64,000 nt of DNA from Allobacillus saliphilus (GTDB taxonomy: Bacteria > Bacillota > Bacilli > Bacillales > Alkalibacillaceae): assembly GCF_018138385.1 (NCBI RefSeq), contig NZ_JAGSIE010000003.1:91187-155186 (forward strand), given 5' to 3'. The position numbers and the translations under genes were made by a program. The notes beneath the pieces are model-generated. The model saw nothing but the letters and a program-made list of their open reading frames with translations, made no database searches and was not told where the DNA came from. Below, in pieces: positions 45,717-57,364 of the stretch (within the stretch, counting starts at the first letter, position 1; each line of letters opens with the position of its first letter).

Positions 45717-46640
45717 ATGTATTGTACACAAGAGCCATATGATCGAGTGTTTATCGAAATCGGCTCGTTACCGATTTATTGGTACGGTTTTTTGATTATG
45801 ATGGGGGCATTAATCGCATTAGTTGTCGCCACTCAAGAAGGTAAGCGACTCGGTCTACATAAAGACTTTTTCGTGGATCTATTAATTTTTGCCGTCCCTG
45901 CAGCAATCGTTGGTGCACGACTTTATTATGTTGCGTTTGAGTGGGACCGTTACAATTCACTGATGGATATTATCGATATTCGTGAGGGTGGACTCGCGAT
46001 ACACGGGGCATTATTATTTTCCGTATTAACCGCTTATTTTTATGCAAAAGTAAAAGAAGTATCTTTTTGGAAAATTGCAGATATTGCGGCACCAAGCTTA
46101 TTGATTGGTCAAATTCTTGGGCGTTGGGGAAATTTCATGAACCAAGAAGCATATGGTGGACCAATTTCAGAACAGGCTTATCAAAATTTTCATCAATATT
46201 TACCGAATTGGATTATGAACCAAATGTGTGTCGATGGAACTTACATGCATCCGACGTTTTTATATGAATCGATGTGGAATGTGCTCGTTTTAGTATTGTT
46301 ATTGATTCTACGATATAAAGTAAACCCAAGACGTGGCGTCATTTTCTTAAACTATTTAATTTGGTATTCTGTCGGCCGTTTCTTTATCGAAGCGATGCGT
46401 ACGGATAGTTTATATATCGACTTATTCGTTGTTGAACTGCGCACAGCTCAATTGGTATCCATTTTATTGATTGCCGGATCGCTCATTGTTATGTTCTATC
46501 GTAAGCAACAAGGTCTCGCGAATGAGTTATATGATGGAACCCCTATTGGTGGATACAAGAAAGGCAGTCCGTCGAAAAACAAAAAAGCGAACCAAAACAA
46601 AAAAGTGAAAAAGAATAATCAAAAAGGTAAGAAGAAATAA
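45717..46640 (+). CDS. lgt: Prolipoprotein diacylglyceryl transferase Lgt
   Basis: 307 aa integral membrane enzyme with about seven hydrophobic segments that adds diacylglycerol to the lipobox Cys. Family hallmarks: YWYGFLIMMGALIA, GGLAIHGAL, the signature GRWGNFMNQEAYG, and C-terminal EAMRTDSLY. The last 40 residues are a Lys/Asn-rich cytosolic tail. Start ATG 45717, 6 bp behind CAGGAGA; TTG 45714 possible. CccB in this window would be a client. Confidence 0.96.
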   Translation: MYCTQEPYDRVFIEIGSLPIYWYGFLIMMGALIALVVATQEGKRLGLHKDFFVDLLIFAVPAAIVGARLYYVAFEWDRYNSLMDIIDIREGGLAIHGALLFSVLTAYFYAKVKEVSFWKIADIAAPSLLIGQILGRWGNFMNQEAYGGPISEQAYQNFHQYLPNWIMNQMCVDGTYMHPTFLYESMWNVLVLVLLLILRYKVNPRRGVIFLNYLIWYSVGRFFIEAMRTDSLYIDLFVVELRTAQLVSILLIAGSLIVMFYRKQQGLANELYDGTPIGGYKKGSPSKNKKANQNKKVKKNNQKGKKK

Positions 46641-46674
46641 CAACTTCACCTCATATGAAAAAGGAGTATGTCAA

Positions 46675-47622
46675 TTGAATGGAACGTTGAAAAGGGGCTT
46701 GTTTAGCGGGTTAAATCTAACATGGACATTAGGTAAGGTAATTTTTCCGATTACATTGATCGTGACGATTTTACAGTTCACCCCGGTAATGCCGATGGTT
46801 ATTGGTTGGCTTGAGCCTTTCATGAAATTCATTGGCTTATCCGGCGAAGCTGCCGTTCCATTGGTGTTAGGAAATTTCTTAAACCTTTATGCAGGAATTG
46901 CAGCCATTGTTAGTTTTGATTTTACGGTAAAAGAAGTTTTCATTATGGCGATTATGCTTTCGTTTAGCCATAACTTATTTATAGAGTCAGCAGTCGCTTC
47001 AAAAGTCGGCATTAAATTTTGGATCATCTTACTCGTGCGTGTCGGCTTGGCATTGATTGCCGCTTTTCTCGTTAATCTTCTCTGGAATGGCGGAAGTGAA
47101 GCGGCTCAATATGGGATGATCAGTTCTCAAGCGGAACCAGAGGGTTGGTCGGCGATTGTTTTGAATGCTGTACACACAGCTACTTTGGCCATATTGCAAT
47201 TGGCATTGATCGTTATTCCGCTCATGATGGTTATGCAATGGTTACGTGACAATCATTGGATGGATTGGATGTCTCAAAAACTTGCTCCATTTACAAAGGT
47301 GATTGGCGTTGAACGAAACGCTTCAATGACGTTGGTGGCAGGACTCACAATTGGGTTAGCTTACGGTGCAGGTGTCATGATCCAAGCGGTGAAAGAAGAT
47401 CAAGTTTCAAAAAAGGATATGTATCTCGTGATGATTTTCCTCGTTACGTGTCACGCAGTCGTTGAGGATACATTGATCTTTATTCCATTAGGCATCCCGG
47501 TATGGCCATTGTTACTCATCCGATTAGTGACGGCACTGATTTTGACGATTACGGTGGCGTTCATTTGGAATCGAGTTGAAAGAGATAAAAAACTACGTAG
47601 AAAGGAACCGATTCAAACATGA
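46675..47622 (+). CDS. yvoD: Nucleoside-recognition domain membrane protein YvoD
   Basis: 315 aa with eight to nine hydrophobic segments and two Gate/nucleoside-recognition-like halves (VVLGNFLNLYAGIAAI, GLTIGLAYGAGVMI). Function unknown; the name comes from position and family. The start is TTG 46675, 9 bp behind AAAAGGAG. The stop overlaps ppaX by 4 bp. Confidence 0.85.
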   Translation: MNGTLKRGLFSGLNLTWTLGKVIFPITLIVTILQFTPVMPMVIGWLEPFMKFIGLSGEAAVPLVLGNFLNLYAGIAAIVSFDFTVKEVFIMAIMLSFSHNLFIESAVASKVGIKFWIILLVRVGLALIAAFLVNLLWNGGSEAAQYGMISSQAEPEGWSAIVLNAVHTATLAILQLALIVIPLMMVMQWLRDNHWMDWMSQKLAPFTKVIGVERNASMTLVAGLTIGLAYGAGVMIQAVKEDQVSKKDMYLVMIFLVTCHAVVEDTLIFIPLGIPVWPLLLIRLVTALILTITVAFIWNRVERDKKLRRKEPIQT

Positions 47623-48260
47623 AAATAGAAACGATTTTATTTGATTTAGATGGTACGTTAATTGATACGAACGATTTAATTGTGGGGTCTTTTCAGCATA
47701 CGATTAAGCAATATGCTGACCGTGAATATACTGAAGATGAAATTCAAGCGTTCATTGGACCGCCTCTTCGTGATTCATTAATGAAGATACGTCCAGACCA
47801 AGTGGATGAGATGATGGACACGTACCGAGCACACAACCTTGAAAACCATGATCGTTTAGTTCAAGCGTTTGATGGTGTTTTTGAGACGATTAAAAACCTT
47901 CACGAGAAAGGCATCAAGATGGCGATCGTTACGAGTAAGCTCCGCGATACAGCCATTAAAGGATTGGTTTTGACAAAGATTGATCAATTTTTCGACGTCA
48001 TTATCGGCTTGGATGATGTTGACAATGCAAAACCTCACCCGGAAGCATTAGTCGAAGCGATGGATCAATTGAAAGCTAATCCGATGACGACATTGATGGT
48101 CGGTGACAACTCACACGATGTTGAAGCGGCTCACAATGCAGGGGTGTTGGCTGCAGGTGTAGCATGGTCAGCAAAAGGCAAGGAATTTTTGCAATCATTC
48201 GACCCACATTATATGCTTGAGCATATTTCTGATTTAGAAAAACTCATAGAAGAAAAATAA
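47619..48260 (+). CDS. ppaX: Pyrophosphatase PpaX (HAD family)
   Basis: 213 aa. PpaX hydrolyses the pyrophosphate made when HprK dephosphorylates P-Ser-HPr, which drives that reaction. HAD motif I FDLDGTLIDT (nucleophile Asp9), motif II VTSKL, motif III KPHPEAL and motif IV MVGDNSHDVEAA are all present. Starts in the ATGA overlap with yvoD, in the hprK operon. Confidence 0.93.
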   Translation: MKIETILFDLDGTLIDTNDLIVGSFQHTIKQYADREYTEDEIQAFIGPPLRDSLMKIRPDQVDEMMDTYRAHNLENHDRLVQAFDGVFETIKNLHEKGIKMAIVTSKLRDTAIKGLVLTKIDQFFDVIIGLDDVDNAKPHPEALVEAMDQLKANPMTTLMVGDNSHDVEAAHNAGVLAAGVAWSAKGKEFLQSFDPHYMLEHISDLEKLIEEK

Positions 48261-48292
48261 ACAAATTGAAATAGAGAGGTGGGTAGGTAGCT

Positions 48293-48796
48293 ATGCGGAA
48301 AACGACAAGATATCCTGTAAAGGGCGCAAACTCTTTATGGCATATTTATCAAACGGTATCGTTCTTTAAAGTCGCGAAAAATTTTATTTTTATCCAAATA
48401 GGTCGCTATACCCCTTCTCTTCGCTTGAAGCGTTGGTTGTACCGAACTTTTCTAGGAATGACCATCGACCGTCAAACATCACTTGCTTTGATGGTTATGC
48501 CTGATTTAATGTTTCCTGAGAAAATAACGATCGGTAGAAATTCAATCATTGGCTATAATACAACGATTTTGGCCCATGAATATTTAATTGATGAGTACCG
48601 ATTAGGAGATGTCATTATCGGAGATGAAGTGATGATTGGAGCAAACTGCACAATCTTACCCGGTGTAACGATTGGCGATGGAGCAATCGTTTCAGCGGCT
48701 ACCCTTGTGCATGAAGATGTGCCCGCTGGTGCATTTGTCGGAGGCAATCCGATGAAATTGATTTACACGAGGGAAGAAATGGAAAATAGAAAATGA
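48293..48796 (+). CDS. yvoF: Left-handed beta-helix acyltransferase YvoF
   Basis: 167 aa hexapeptide-repeat acetyltransferase. N-terminal helical part about 1-70, then repeats (ITIGRNSIIGYNTTIL, VIIGDEVMIGANCTILPGVT, IGDGAIVSAATLV) and the typical end FVGGNPMKLIYTREE. Substrate unknown; the CysE/WbbJ-like fold suggests acetyl-CoA dependent O-acetylation. Start ATG behind GAGAGGTGGG. Last gene of the hprK operon. Confidence 0.88.
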   Translation: MRKTTRYPVKGANSLWHIYQTVSFFKVAKNFIFIQIGRYTPSLRLKRWLYRTFLGMTIDRQTSLALMVMPDLMFPEKITIGRNSIIGYNTTILAHEYLIDEYRLGDVIIGDEVMIGANCTILPGVTIGDGAIVSAATLVHEDVPAGAFVGGNPMKLIYTREEMENRK

Positions 48797-48803
48797 TGGT
48801 AAG

Positions 48804-48836
48804 AAGTCCTCTGGGTTTAAGTAGGGGACTTTTTTT
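48804..48836 (+). terminator. Intrinsic terminator of the hprK operon
   Basis: AAGTCCTCT (48804-48812) pairs with AGGGGACTT (48823-48831) with one G-U pair, followed by a run of T. Confidence 0.8.
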
Positions 48837-48869
48837 GATAGTGATCAACCCATGTTGTTTTTATCCAGA

Positions 48870-49244
48870 GTGAAAGATGTCTATACGCCCGAACGGCTAA
48901 AAATAATAGTTGAAAGGTCTAATAGGAATGCTCTATACGCCCGAATGCCAGAAAAACACAGCTGAAAGGTCTAATAGGAATGCTCTATACGCCCGAATGC
49001 TCGAAAAAAACGACTGAAAGGTCTAATAGAGCGGCTCTATACCCCGAAGCGGTCGAAAAAAATCGCTAAAAGGTCGAATAGGGTGCGTCTATACGCCCGA
49101 ATGCTCGAAAAACACAGCTGAAAGGTCTAATAGAGGGACCTATACCCCCAAAGCGGTCGAAAAAAACGGCTGAAAGGTCTAATAGAGGGGCTCTATACCC
49201 CCGAACGATCGAAAATATTCCCAAATAGTCTTATAAAAAAATTC
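48870..49244. repeat. Array E: about 52-bp tandem repeat
   Basis: Seven units start with TCTATAC or a variant at 48880, 48933, 48984, 49036, 49088, about 49140 and 49192. Spacing is 51-53 bp with a mean of 52. Each unit holds two conserved boxes, TCTATACGCCCGAA and GCTGAAAGGTCTAATAG, with an A-rich stretch between (GCTCGAAAAA). A half unit (GAGTGAAAGATG) precedes the first and the last is decayed. It starts about 35 bp after the yvoF terminator. The period is not a multiple of three, so no continuous coding heptad is possible. Confidence 0.93.
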
Positions 49245-49273
49245 TACTCCACCTTACTAATCAGCCAAAAAAG

Positions 49274-49315
49274 AATTGTTCACTACACCTGTTTGCTGTT
49301 CTTTTGTGAACAATT
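49274..49315 (+). promoter_or_regulatory. Inverted repeat in the glpK upstream region
   Basis: AATTGTTCAC (49274-49283) and GTGAACAATT (49306-49315) are perfect complements 22 bp apart, followed by TTTGG. This could be a leader terminator of the kind controlled by GlpP antitermination at Bacillus glp genes, or a repressor operator. No glpP or glpF is present in the window. Confidence 0.5.
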
Positions 49316-49366
49316 TTTGGTAAGATAAATTTATAGACATTCTTTTGACGTAAGCTGAGGGAGTGA

Positions 49367-50866
<1,500 letters not shown>

Positions 50867-50896
50867 ATAAATCTTTTTCTTAAGGAGGTGCTTCTA

Positions 50897-52549
50897 TTGA
50901 CCAATACATTTTCCAATAAACATAGACAAGAAGCCAAACAGCAATTAAATAAGCAGTTTGACCTCATTATTGTCGGTGGCGGGATTACCGGAGCCGGCAT
51001 TGCTTTGGATGCAGTGACAAGAGGCTTGAATGTAGCTTTATTCGAAATGCAAGATTTTGCAGCTGGAACCTCGAGTCGCTCCACCAAGCTCGTACATGGT
51101 GGATTGCGTTATTTGAAAAACTTTGAAATAAAAATGGTAGCTGAAGTCGGGAAAGAACGGGAAATCGTTTATGAAAACGGACCACATATTACAACCCCAG
51201 AGTGGATGTTGTTGCCTTTTTATGATGAAGGAACATTCGGTCCATTTACGACAAATATCGGCCTGAAATTGTACGATTTTTTGGCAGGCGTGAAAAAGAA
51301 AGAACGACGACAAATGCTCAATAAAGAAGAAACGTTGAACAATGAGCCATTGTTACGCCGGGAAGGCTTGGCAGGAAGCGGCTATTATGTCGAATATAAA
51401 ACCGACGACGCCCGATTGACAATGGAAATATTGAAAAAGGCTGTTGAGAACGGCGCTGTCGCTTTTAACTATATGAAAGTCGATCAATTTTTATATCGCG
51501 ACGGAAAAGTTGTCGGTGTGGATGCGGTTGATCAATTGAATGATGAATCTGTTTCCGTATATGCAGATAAAGTCGTCAATGCAGCAGGTCCATGGGTTGA
51601 TGAGCTTCGTGCGAAAGACAATCCATCGCTGAAAAAGCCGCTCTTCCATACAAAAGGCGTACATCTTGTGTTTGATAGTATTGTTTTTCCACTGACACAA
51701 GCGATTTATTTTGATTCTCCTGATGGGCGGATGATTTTTGCAATTCCAAGAGACGGTAAAACATATGTTGGGACGACGGATACAGCCTATACAGGTGATT
51801 TTGAAAATCCAACAGCTTCTTTACAAGACCGAGCGTACTTGATGCGGGCCATCCATGAAATGTTCCCGACTGTTAACGTGAATGAGCAAGACATCGAATC
51901 TTCTTGGTCTGGGATTCGCCCACTGATCCAGCAAGAAGGAAAGGATCCATCAGAGATTTCTCGGAAAGATGAAATTTTTATATCCGATTCTCAGCTGATT
52001 TCTATCGCAGGCGGGAAACTAACAGGCTATCGTAAAATGGCTCAAAGCATTGTCGATCTCGTCGCTTCCCAATGGAAATCGGAAAACGGCCGGAAGCTTC
52101 CTGAATCGAAAACGAAAAAAATGCCATTAGCAGGTGGTGAAGTCGGCGGATCGAAAGGCTTCAAACAATTTAAGAAGAATATGCTCGAATCTGGCTACCC
52201 AGAAGAAATGCTCGAAAAATGGGTGAACCGTTACGGTGCGAATACTGAAAAATTGATTGAGTTTTACGAGACAGCAATACATGAACATGTATTTTTGGAA
52301 GCTGATATTTGGGCGGAGTTAATGTACACGCTCGAATATGAAGCTGTCTATAAGCCGGTTGACTTTTTCGTTCGACGGACAGGAGCGCTTTTCTTTGATA
52401 TAGAGTTTGTGAAAAAATACAAAAAGCCGGTCATTCAGGAAATGAAAGACTACTTCCAATGGGATGAACAAGAGATGAAACAACATGCGGAAGAACTGGA
52501 AAAGTCGATTTATGAAGCGCAAAATCCTGTGAAAGAAGAAATGAAGTAG
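50897..52549 (+). CDS. glpD: Glycerol-3-phosphate dehydrogenase GlpD (FAD)
   Basis: 550 aa peripheral membrane flavoenzyme oxidising glycerol 3-phosphate to dihydroxyacetone phosphate and feeding electrons to quinone. FAD motif IIVGGGITGAGIALDAVTRG, then FAAGTSSRSTKLVHGGLRYL, AAGPWVDELR, and TDTAYTGDFE; the C-terminal domain is DAO_C type. The start is TTG 50897, 8 bp behind AAGGAGG; the in-frame GTG 50888 overlaps the site. Ends with a strong terminator. Confidence 0.96.
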   Translation: MTNTFSNKHRQEAKQQLNKQFDLIIVGGGITGAGIALDAVTRGLNVALFEMQDFAAGTSSRSTKLVHGGLRYLKNFEIKMVAEVGKEREIVYENGPHITTPEWMLLPFYDEGTFGPFTTNIGLKLYDFLAGVKKKERRQMLNKEETLNNEPLLRREGLAGSGYYVEYKTDDARLTMEILKKAVENGAVAFNYMKVDQFLYRDGKVVGVDAVDQLNDESVSVYADKVVNAAGPWVDELRAKDNPSLKKPLFHTKGVHLVFDSIVFPLTQAIYFDSPDGRMIFAIPRDGKTYVGTTDTAYTGDFENPTASLQDRAYLMRAIHEMFPTVNVNEQDIESSWSGIRPLIQQEGKDPSEISRKDEIFISDSQLISIAGGKLTGYRKMAQSIVDLVASQWKSENGRKLPESKTKKMPLAGGEVGGSKGFKQFKKNMLESGYPEEMLEKWVNRYGANTEKLIEFYETAIHEHVFLEADIWAELMYTLEYEAVYKPVDFFVRRTGALFFDIEFVKKYKKPVIQEMKDYFQWDEQEMKQHAEELEKSIYEAQNPVKEEMK

Positions 52550-52556
52550 AGAGGGA

Positions 52557-52592
52557 AGGATTAGAGCGAGAGACCACGCTCTAATCCTTTTT
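52557..52592 (+). terminator. Intrinsic terminator of glpKD
   Basis: AGGATTAGAGCG (52557-52568) and CGCTCTAATCCT (52577-52588) pair perfectly over 8 nt, followed by TTTT. Confidence 0.95.
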
Positions 52593-52629
52593 ACTTTGTT
52601 GATCGTGTTTTTTCGAATACATGCACTTT

Positions 52630-52944
52630 TTGAACGGTTAGCGAAGCGTTTTGAACGGTCAACGCAGAGTTTTGAACGGTAAGCGCGTCCCTTTGAACGG
52701 TCAACGCAGATCATTGAACGGTCAACGCGTCCCTTTGAACGGTCAATGGAAATCATTGAACGGTAAGCGCGTCCCTTTGAACGGTCAATGGAAATCATTG
52801 AACGTTTAGAGCGTCCCTTTGAACGGTCAACGCAAATCATTGAACGGTAAGCGCATCCCTTTGAACGATGAACGCGAATCTTTGAACAATTGGCGTACAC
52901 CTTTGACCAATCAGCAAACATCTTTGAACAGTCAACCGCCTTCA
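52630..52944. repeat. Array F: fifteen 21-bp units with TTGAACGGT core
   Basis: Fifteen contiguous units of exactly 21 bp start with TTGAACGGT or a variant from 52630 to 52924. The remaining 12 bp alternate between an ...AATCA or AGATCA ending and a ...GTCCCT ending over units 4 to 11, which gives a 42-bp dimer pattern in the middle. The units decay towards the 3' side. Starts about 37 bp after the glpD terminator. Frames on both strands stay open for long stretches but have no ribosome site. Confidence 0.97.
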
Positions 52945-52999
52945 TTAGATTGTTATGTTCATTTTTCGCGAAAGTCCGACCGAATGTTCTCCTTCCTAA

Positions 53000-53035
53000 A
53001 TATACCTACTGTGAATATTTGGTATATGTTATACT
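53000..53035 (+). promoter_or_regulatory. Promoter of yvcD with overlapping inverted repeat
   Basis: TGTTATACT (53027-53035) is an extended -10. ATATACC (53000-53006) and GGTATAT (53021-53027) are inverted repeats 14 bp apart that overlap the expected -35 region and the edge of the -10, so they could be an operator. Confidence 0.45.
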
Positions 53036-53073
53036 ATAAAGAAGAATTATGATGAGTCTTGTAGGAGGCCCTT

Positions 53074-54078
53074 ATGCAAACATCACGTATGAAACAGAAA
53101 AACAATTTAGATGGAAACGTGGTCCCGTTTCGTGCGGATAGCCAGTTCTATTTTTCCCATGGTGTGAAGGCTTTTCAACGAAAGCAATTTTCACGTGCGG
53201 AAAAATGGATCAAGAAGGCCATTGAGTGTTCGCCGGATAATCCGCTTTTTCTTAGCCAGTTGTCGGTGTTATATACAGAGTTGCACCAATATCATCGGGC
53301 AAATGAACTGTTGCAGCGCGTAGTCGAATTGGATGAAGATTATGTCGATGGGTATTATCTTTTGGCGAATAACTATGCGCATTTAGGTCTCTTTCAGGAA
53401 GCGAAACGGTATGCGACAGAATATCTATCTGAAGCGCCTGAGGGTGAATTTTCGGAGGATGTTCAGGAATTAATTTCTTTGATCAATCAAGTAATGCTTG
53501 AAGATCTCGAAGATGAGTTAGAAATGGATGAAGAAGATGAATTCTTTATTTGCCAAGAATCTTCCTATTATTATTTAGAACATCAAGAATGGGATAAAGC
53601 GATTGAAATATTGGAAGAAATGATGGTTCAGTTTCCAGAATATATTCCAGCGCGACATGATTACGCATATGCATTGTTTCGACTAGGAAAAGAAGATGTT
53701 GCGATTACACTAGAGGAGTCTTGGTTCGAACAAGATTCTAGTTCCATTCATAGTCGACTCAATTTAATTTATTTTTATTATCACTCCAATCAAAAAAAGA
53801 TGGCTGATGAGCTGATTGAATCATTGAAGAACGTATATCCGACGTATGATTCACAAAAGCTAAAGATAGCTGTAATCCTTTCTCAAGTGAATGCGTGTGA
53901 AGAAGCAGTCCAACGATTTAGTAAAATCCCTGTTGGCAGTGTTTCTGGCTTTTTGAATTACTATCTTTGGTACGGCTATGCATTAAAACAAGTCGGCCAA
54001 GTGAAAAAAGCTGAGCAAGTTTGGGAACAAGGACGCAAAAAACATCCGGACTTAGCGGATTTCATCGACCAAATTTAA
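53074..54078 (+). CDS. yvcD: Tetratricopeptide repeat protein YvcD
   Basis: 334 aa, built of TPR-like helix pairs: first cluster about 20-115 (SRAEKWIKKAIECSPDNPLF, AKRYATEYLSEAP), an acidic insert about 145-160 (LEDLEDELEMDEEDE), a second cluster about 165-325 (WDKAIEILEEMMVQFPEYIP). TPRs bind protein partners; the partner is unknown. Neighbour of trxB as in Bacillus subtilis. Start ATG 53074, 5 bp behind AGGAGG. No signal peptide. Confidence 0.85.
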   Translation: MQTSRMKQKNNLDGNVVPFRADSQFYFSHGVKAFQRKQFSRAEKWIKKAIECSPDNPLFLSQLSVLYTELHQYHRANELLQRVVELDEDYVDGYYLLANNYAHLGLFQEAKRYATEYLSEAPEGEFSEDVQELISLINQVMLEDLEDELEMDEEDEFFICQESSYYYLEHQEWDKAIEILEEMMVQFPEYIPARHDYAYALFRLGKEDVAITLEESWFEQDSSSIHSRLNLIYFYYHSNQKKMADELIESLKNVYPTYDSQKLKIAVILSQVNACEEAVQRFSKIPVGSVSGFLNYYLWYGYALKQVGQVKKAEQVWEQGRKKHPDLADFIDQI

Positions 54079-54098
54079 GGGCTCCAAGCATCCTCGGT

Positions 54099-54145
54099 AA
54101 CGTTTGAGCTAAACGTTTGTCGAACGTAAAATAATAGAATATGAT
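54099..54145 (+). promoter_or_regulatory. SigA promoter of trxB with inverted repeat
   Basis: TTGTCG (54117-54122), 17 bp, TATGAT (54140-54145): a good SigA promoter. Immediately upstream AACGTTT (54099-54105) and AAACGTT (54111-54117) form an inverted repeat with a 5-bp spacer that touches the -35. It could be an operator or the end of the yvcD transcript. Confidence 0.65.
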
Positions 54146-54173
54146 GAAGTAGGATGTTTGATAAAAGGAGTGA

Positions 54174-55130
<957 letters not shown>

Positions 55131-55231
55131 AAAAGTAAAAGGGTTTTAACGCTGTTGTAACACGGTTGCAACAATTATCGGGTACAATGTAAGTAAATAT
55201 TGACCCCCTTTATTCAATATATTGTTTCACG
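55131..55231. other. Spacer after trxB
   Basis: Roughly 100 bp between the trxB stop and its terminator, with GTTGTAACACGGTTGCAAC giving an imperfect inverted repeat (55154-55172). No ORF, no array. A separate short RNA cannot be excluded. Confidence 0.3.
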
Positions 55232-55265
55232 CACAGGTAGTTTCGAAAACTGCCTGTGTTTTTTT
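55232..55265 (+). terminator. Intrinsic terminator downstream of trxB
   Basis: CACAGGTAGTTT (55232-55243) pairs with AAACTGCCTGTG (55248-55258 region) with one mismatch, followed by seven T. No tandem array follows. Confidence 0.88.
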
Positions 55266-55308
55266 GATGGCAATTGAATGAATAATTTAAGACAATGTTT
55301 GATTTTCT

Positions 55309-55337
55309 TTGGTGGTTCAATCAATCCATTGTATAAT
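55309..55337 (+). promoter_or_regulatory. SigA-type promoter of rapZ-yvcK-whiA-crh
   Basis: TTGGTG (55309-55314), 17 bp, TATAAT (55332-55337). Leader about 140 nt with no recognised riboswitch. Confidence 0.6.
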
Positions 55338-55480
55338 GAGTGATAAGGAATCATGAATTTAACACGATCAACTCTTTCATAAGCCGTAAGATTAAAATCG
55401 CGTAAACATACCGAACCAAATATACAAATATATATATAGAAAACCATCGTCTAAATAAAATAGGAAGAAAAGGTGATCGC

Positions 55481-56377
55481 ATGAAAGACAAGTCGAAATC
55501 AAAAGTAGAATTAGTTATCATTACAGGAATGTCAGGTGCCGGAAAGACTGTAGCCATACATAGCTTCGAAGATCTCGGATATTTTTGTGTTGATAATTTG
55601 CCACCAACCTTGCTCCCTAAATTTTTAGAGTTGATGAAAGATAATCAGGAAGAAAATAAGAAACTCGCTGTTGTCATGGATTTACGTGGCAGAGAGTTTT
55701 TTGATACATTATACGAAACGCTTGATCAACTCGCTGAGGACGATTGGATTGCTGAACAAGTTTTATTTTTAGATGCCGAGGACCAAACGCTTGTCACGCG
55801 TTATAAAGAAACGAGACGTTCCCATCCACTGGCGCCGGAAGGGTTACCGTTGGAAGGAATTAAGCAAGAGCGTCAAATATTAGATGAATTAAAGGGACGC
55901 GCTCAAATTATTCTACATACGGATAATTTACCTGCTAAAGATCTACGTCAGAAAATTACCGAGCATTTCAAGGAGAAAAAACAACAAGTTTTCTCCGTTC
56001 AAGTTGTTTCATTCGGATTCAAACATGGGGTACCCATCGATGCGGATTTGATGTTCGATGTGCGTTTCTTGCCGAACCCTCATTATGTCGACTCCATGAG
56101 AGACTTAACAGGTAAAAATCATGAAGTTTCATCGTATGTGTTCAAGTGGAAAGAGACACGGACATTTATGAGGAAGTTACAGGATTTATTAGAGTACATG
56201 CTTCCGCATTATGTGCGAGAAGGAAAGAGTCAATTGGTCATTGGAATTGGTTGTACGGGTGGACAGCATCGCTCGGTTGCTTTGTCAGAGAAGTTAGGTG
56301 ACATTTTAAGCAAAAGTTATACAACGCATGTGTATCATAGGGATATCGATAAAAAAAGGGGAAGAATTAAAAAATGA
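55481..56377 (+). CDS. rapZ: RNase adapter / nucleotide-binding protein RapZ (YvcJ)
   Basis: 298 aa. Walker [21 protein letters not shown] at about residues 14-33, then [14 protein letters not shown] and the C-terminal signature [18 protein letters not shown]. In Bacillus subtilis YvcJ binds and hydrolyses GTP and affects competence; in enterobacteria RapZ guides GlmZ decay. Start ATG behind AAAAGGTGATC. Overlaps yvcK by 4 bp. Confidence 0.94.
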   Translation: MKDKSKSKVELVIITGMSGAGKTVAIHSFEDLGYFCVDNLPPTLLPKFLELMKDNQEENKKLAVVMDLRGREFFDTLYETLDQLAEDDWIAEQVLFLDAEDQTLVTRYKETRRSHPLAPEGLPLEGIKQERQILDELKGRAQIILHTDNLPAKDLRQKITEHFKEKKQQVFSVQVVSFGFKHGVPIDADLMFDVRFLPNPHYVDSMRDLTGKNHEVSSYVFKWKETRTFMRKLQDLLEYMLPHYVREGKSQLVIGIGCTGGQHRSVALSEKLGDILSKSYTTHVYHRDIDKKRGRIKK

Positions 56378-57333
56378 CAGATATAAATGGCCCAAAAGTC
56401 GTGGTCATCGGGGGAGGAACCGGGATGCCGGTTTTACTGCGTGGTTTGAGAAAGTATCCGGTGAATTTGTCTGCTATCGTTACTGTAGCTGACGATGGAG
56501 GAAGCACAGGCAGATTGAGGGAGGACCTTGCCATACCTGCGCCTGGTGATATTCGCAAAGTAATTGCTTCGATGTCTGCGGTTGAGCCAACATTATTAAA
56601 GCTCTTTCAATATCGATTCGAAAATGGAAATGGTCTATCCGGTCATGCGCTTGGAAATTTAATTTTGGCTGGTATGACATCAATTTCGGGTGATTTTTAT
56701 AAAGGCATAAAGGAAATTTCACGTGTGTTTAATGTGAAAGGTCGCATTTATCCAATTTCCAACTCAAATATGTATTTAAAAGCTGAATTTGAAGACGGGT
56801 CCGTTGTTCGTGGTGAGTCGCAAATTCCTAAAGTAGGAAAGCGAATCAAGCGTGTCTTTTATGATACGGATAATGTTGAACCTTTACCAGAAGCGATTCG
56901 GGCAATTGAGCAAGCTGAATTAATTGTCATTGCACCTGGTAGCTTATACACAAGTATTATGCCGAATTTAATTGCACCAAAAATCCAGGAAGCATTACGT
57001 AAAACGAAGGCAACTTCTGTTTATGTGTGCAATATTATGACACAGCACGGTGAAACGAGTCATTATAAAGCATCAGACCATATTAAAGCGATTCATAAAC
57101 ATGCCAACCAATCTTTTTTGGATCGGATTATTGTTCATAATGAAGAAATTTCGCACGGAATCATTGCAGAATATGAAAAAGAAAAAGCGGAACCGGTCTT
57201 AAGTGATGATGAAGTTATCCAACAATTGGGTGTTGAAGTCGTTCGGGGGAATATTGCAAACTTACATGAAGATGGGACATTGAAACATAATGAGCATGAA
57301 ATCGCCAAGATCCTGAATAAATTGGTACAATAG
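56374..57333 (+). CDS. yvcK: YvcK (CofD-like) gluconeogenic growth factor
   Basis: 319 aa CofD-family protein that binds UDP-sugars and is needed for normal shape and growth on gluconeogenic carbon. N-terminal [20 protein letters not shown] and [27 protein letters not shown], and [17 protein letters not shown] are family signatures. Starts inside the rapZ stop (ATGA overlap). Confidence 0.94.
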   Translation: MTDINGPKVVVIGGGTGMPVLLRGLRKYPVNLSAIVTVADDGGSTGRLREDLAIPAPGDIRKVIASMSAVEPTLLKLFQYRFENGNGLSGHALGNLILAGMTSISGDFYKGIKEISRVFNVKGRIYPISNSNMYLKAEFEDGSVVRGESQIPKVGKRIKRVFYDTDNVEPLPEAIRAIEQAELIVIAPGSLYTSIMPNLIAPKIQEALRKTKATSVYVCNIMTQHGETSHYKASDHIKAIHKHANQSFLDRIIVHNEEISHGIIAEYEKEKAEPVLSDDEVIQQLGVEVVRGNIANLHEDGTLKHNEHEIAKILNKLVQ

Positions 57334-57364
57334 TTGATGAGGATAATATAGAGGAGAATGCGCG

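Noticed and set aside
52319..52945. Minus-strand ORF of 208 codons with RSKGRAY-type repeats
   Set aside because: Composed of array F plus antisense of glpD; no start signal.
55131..55480. Tandem array behind trxB
   Set aside because: I looked for a 21-bp pattern behind this terminator and behind the one at 31789-31831 and found none, so arrays are not a universal companion of terminators.
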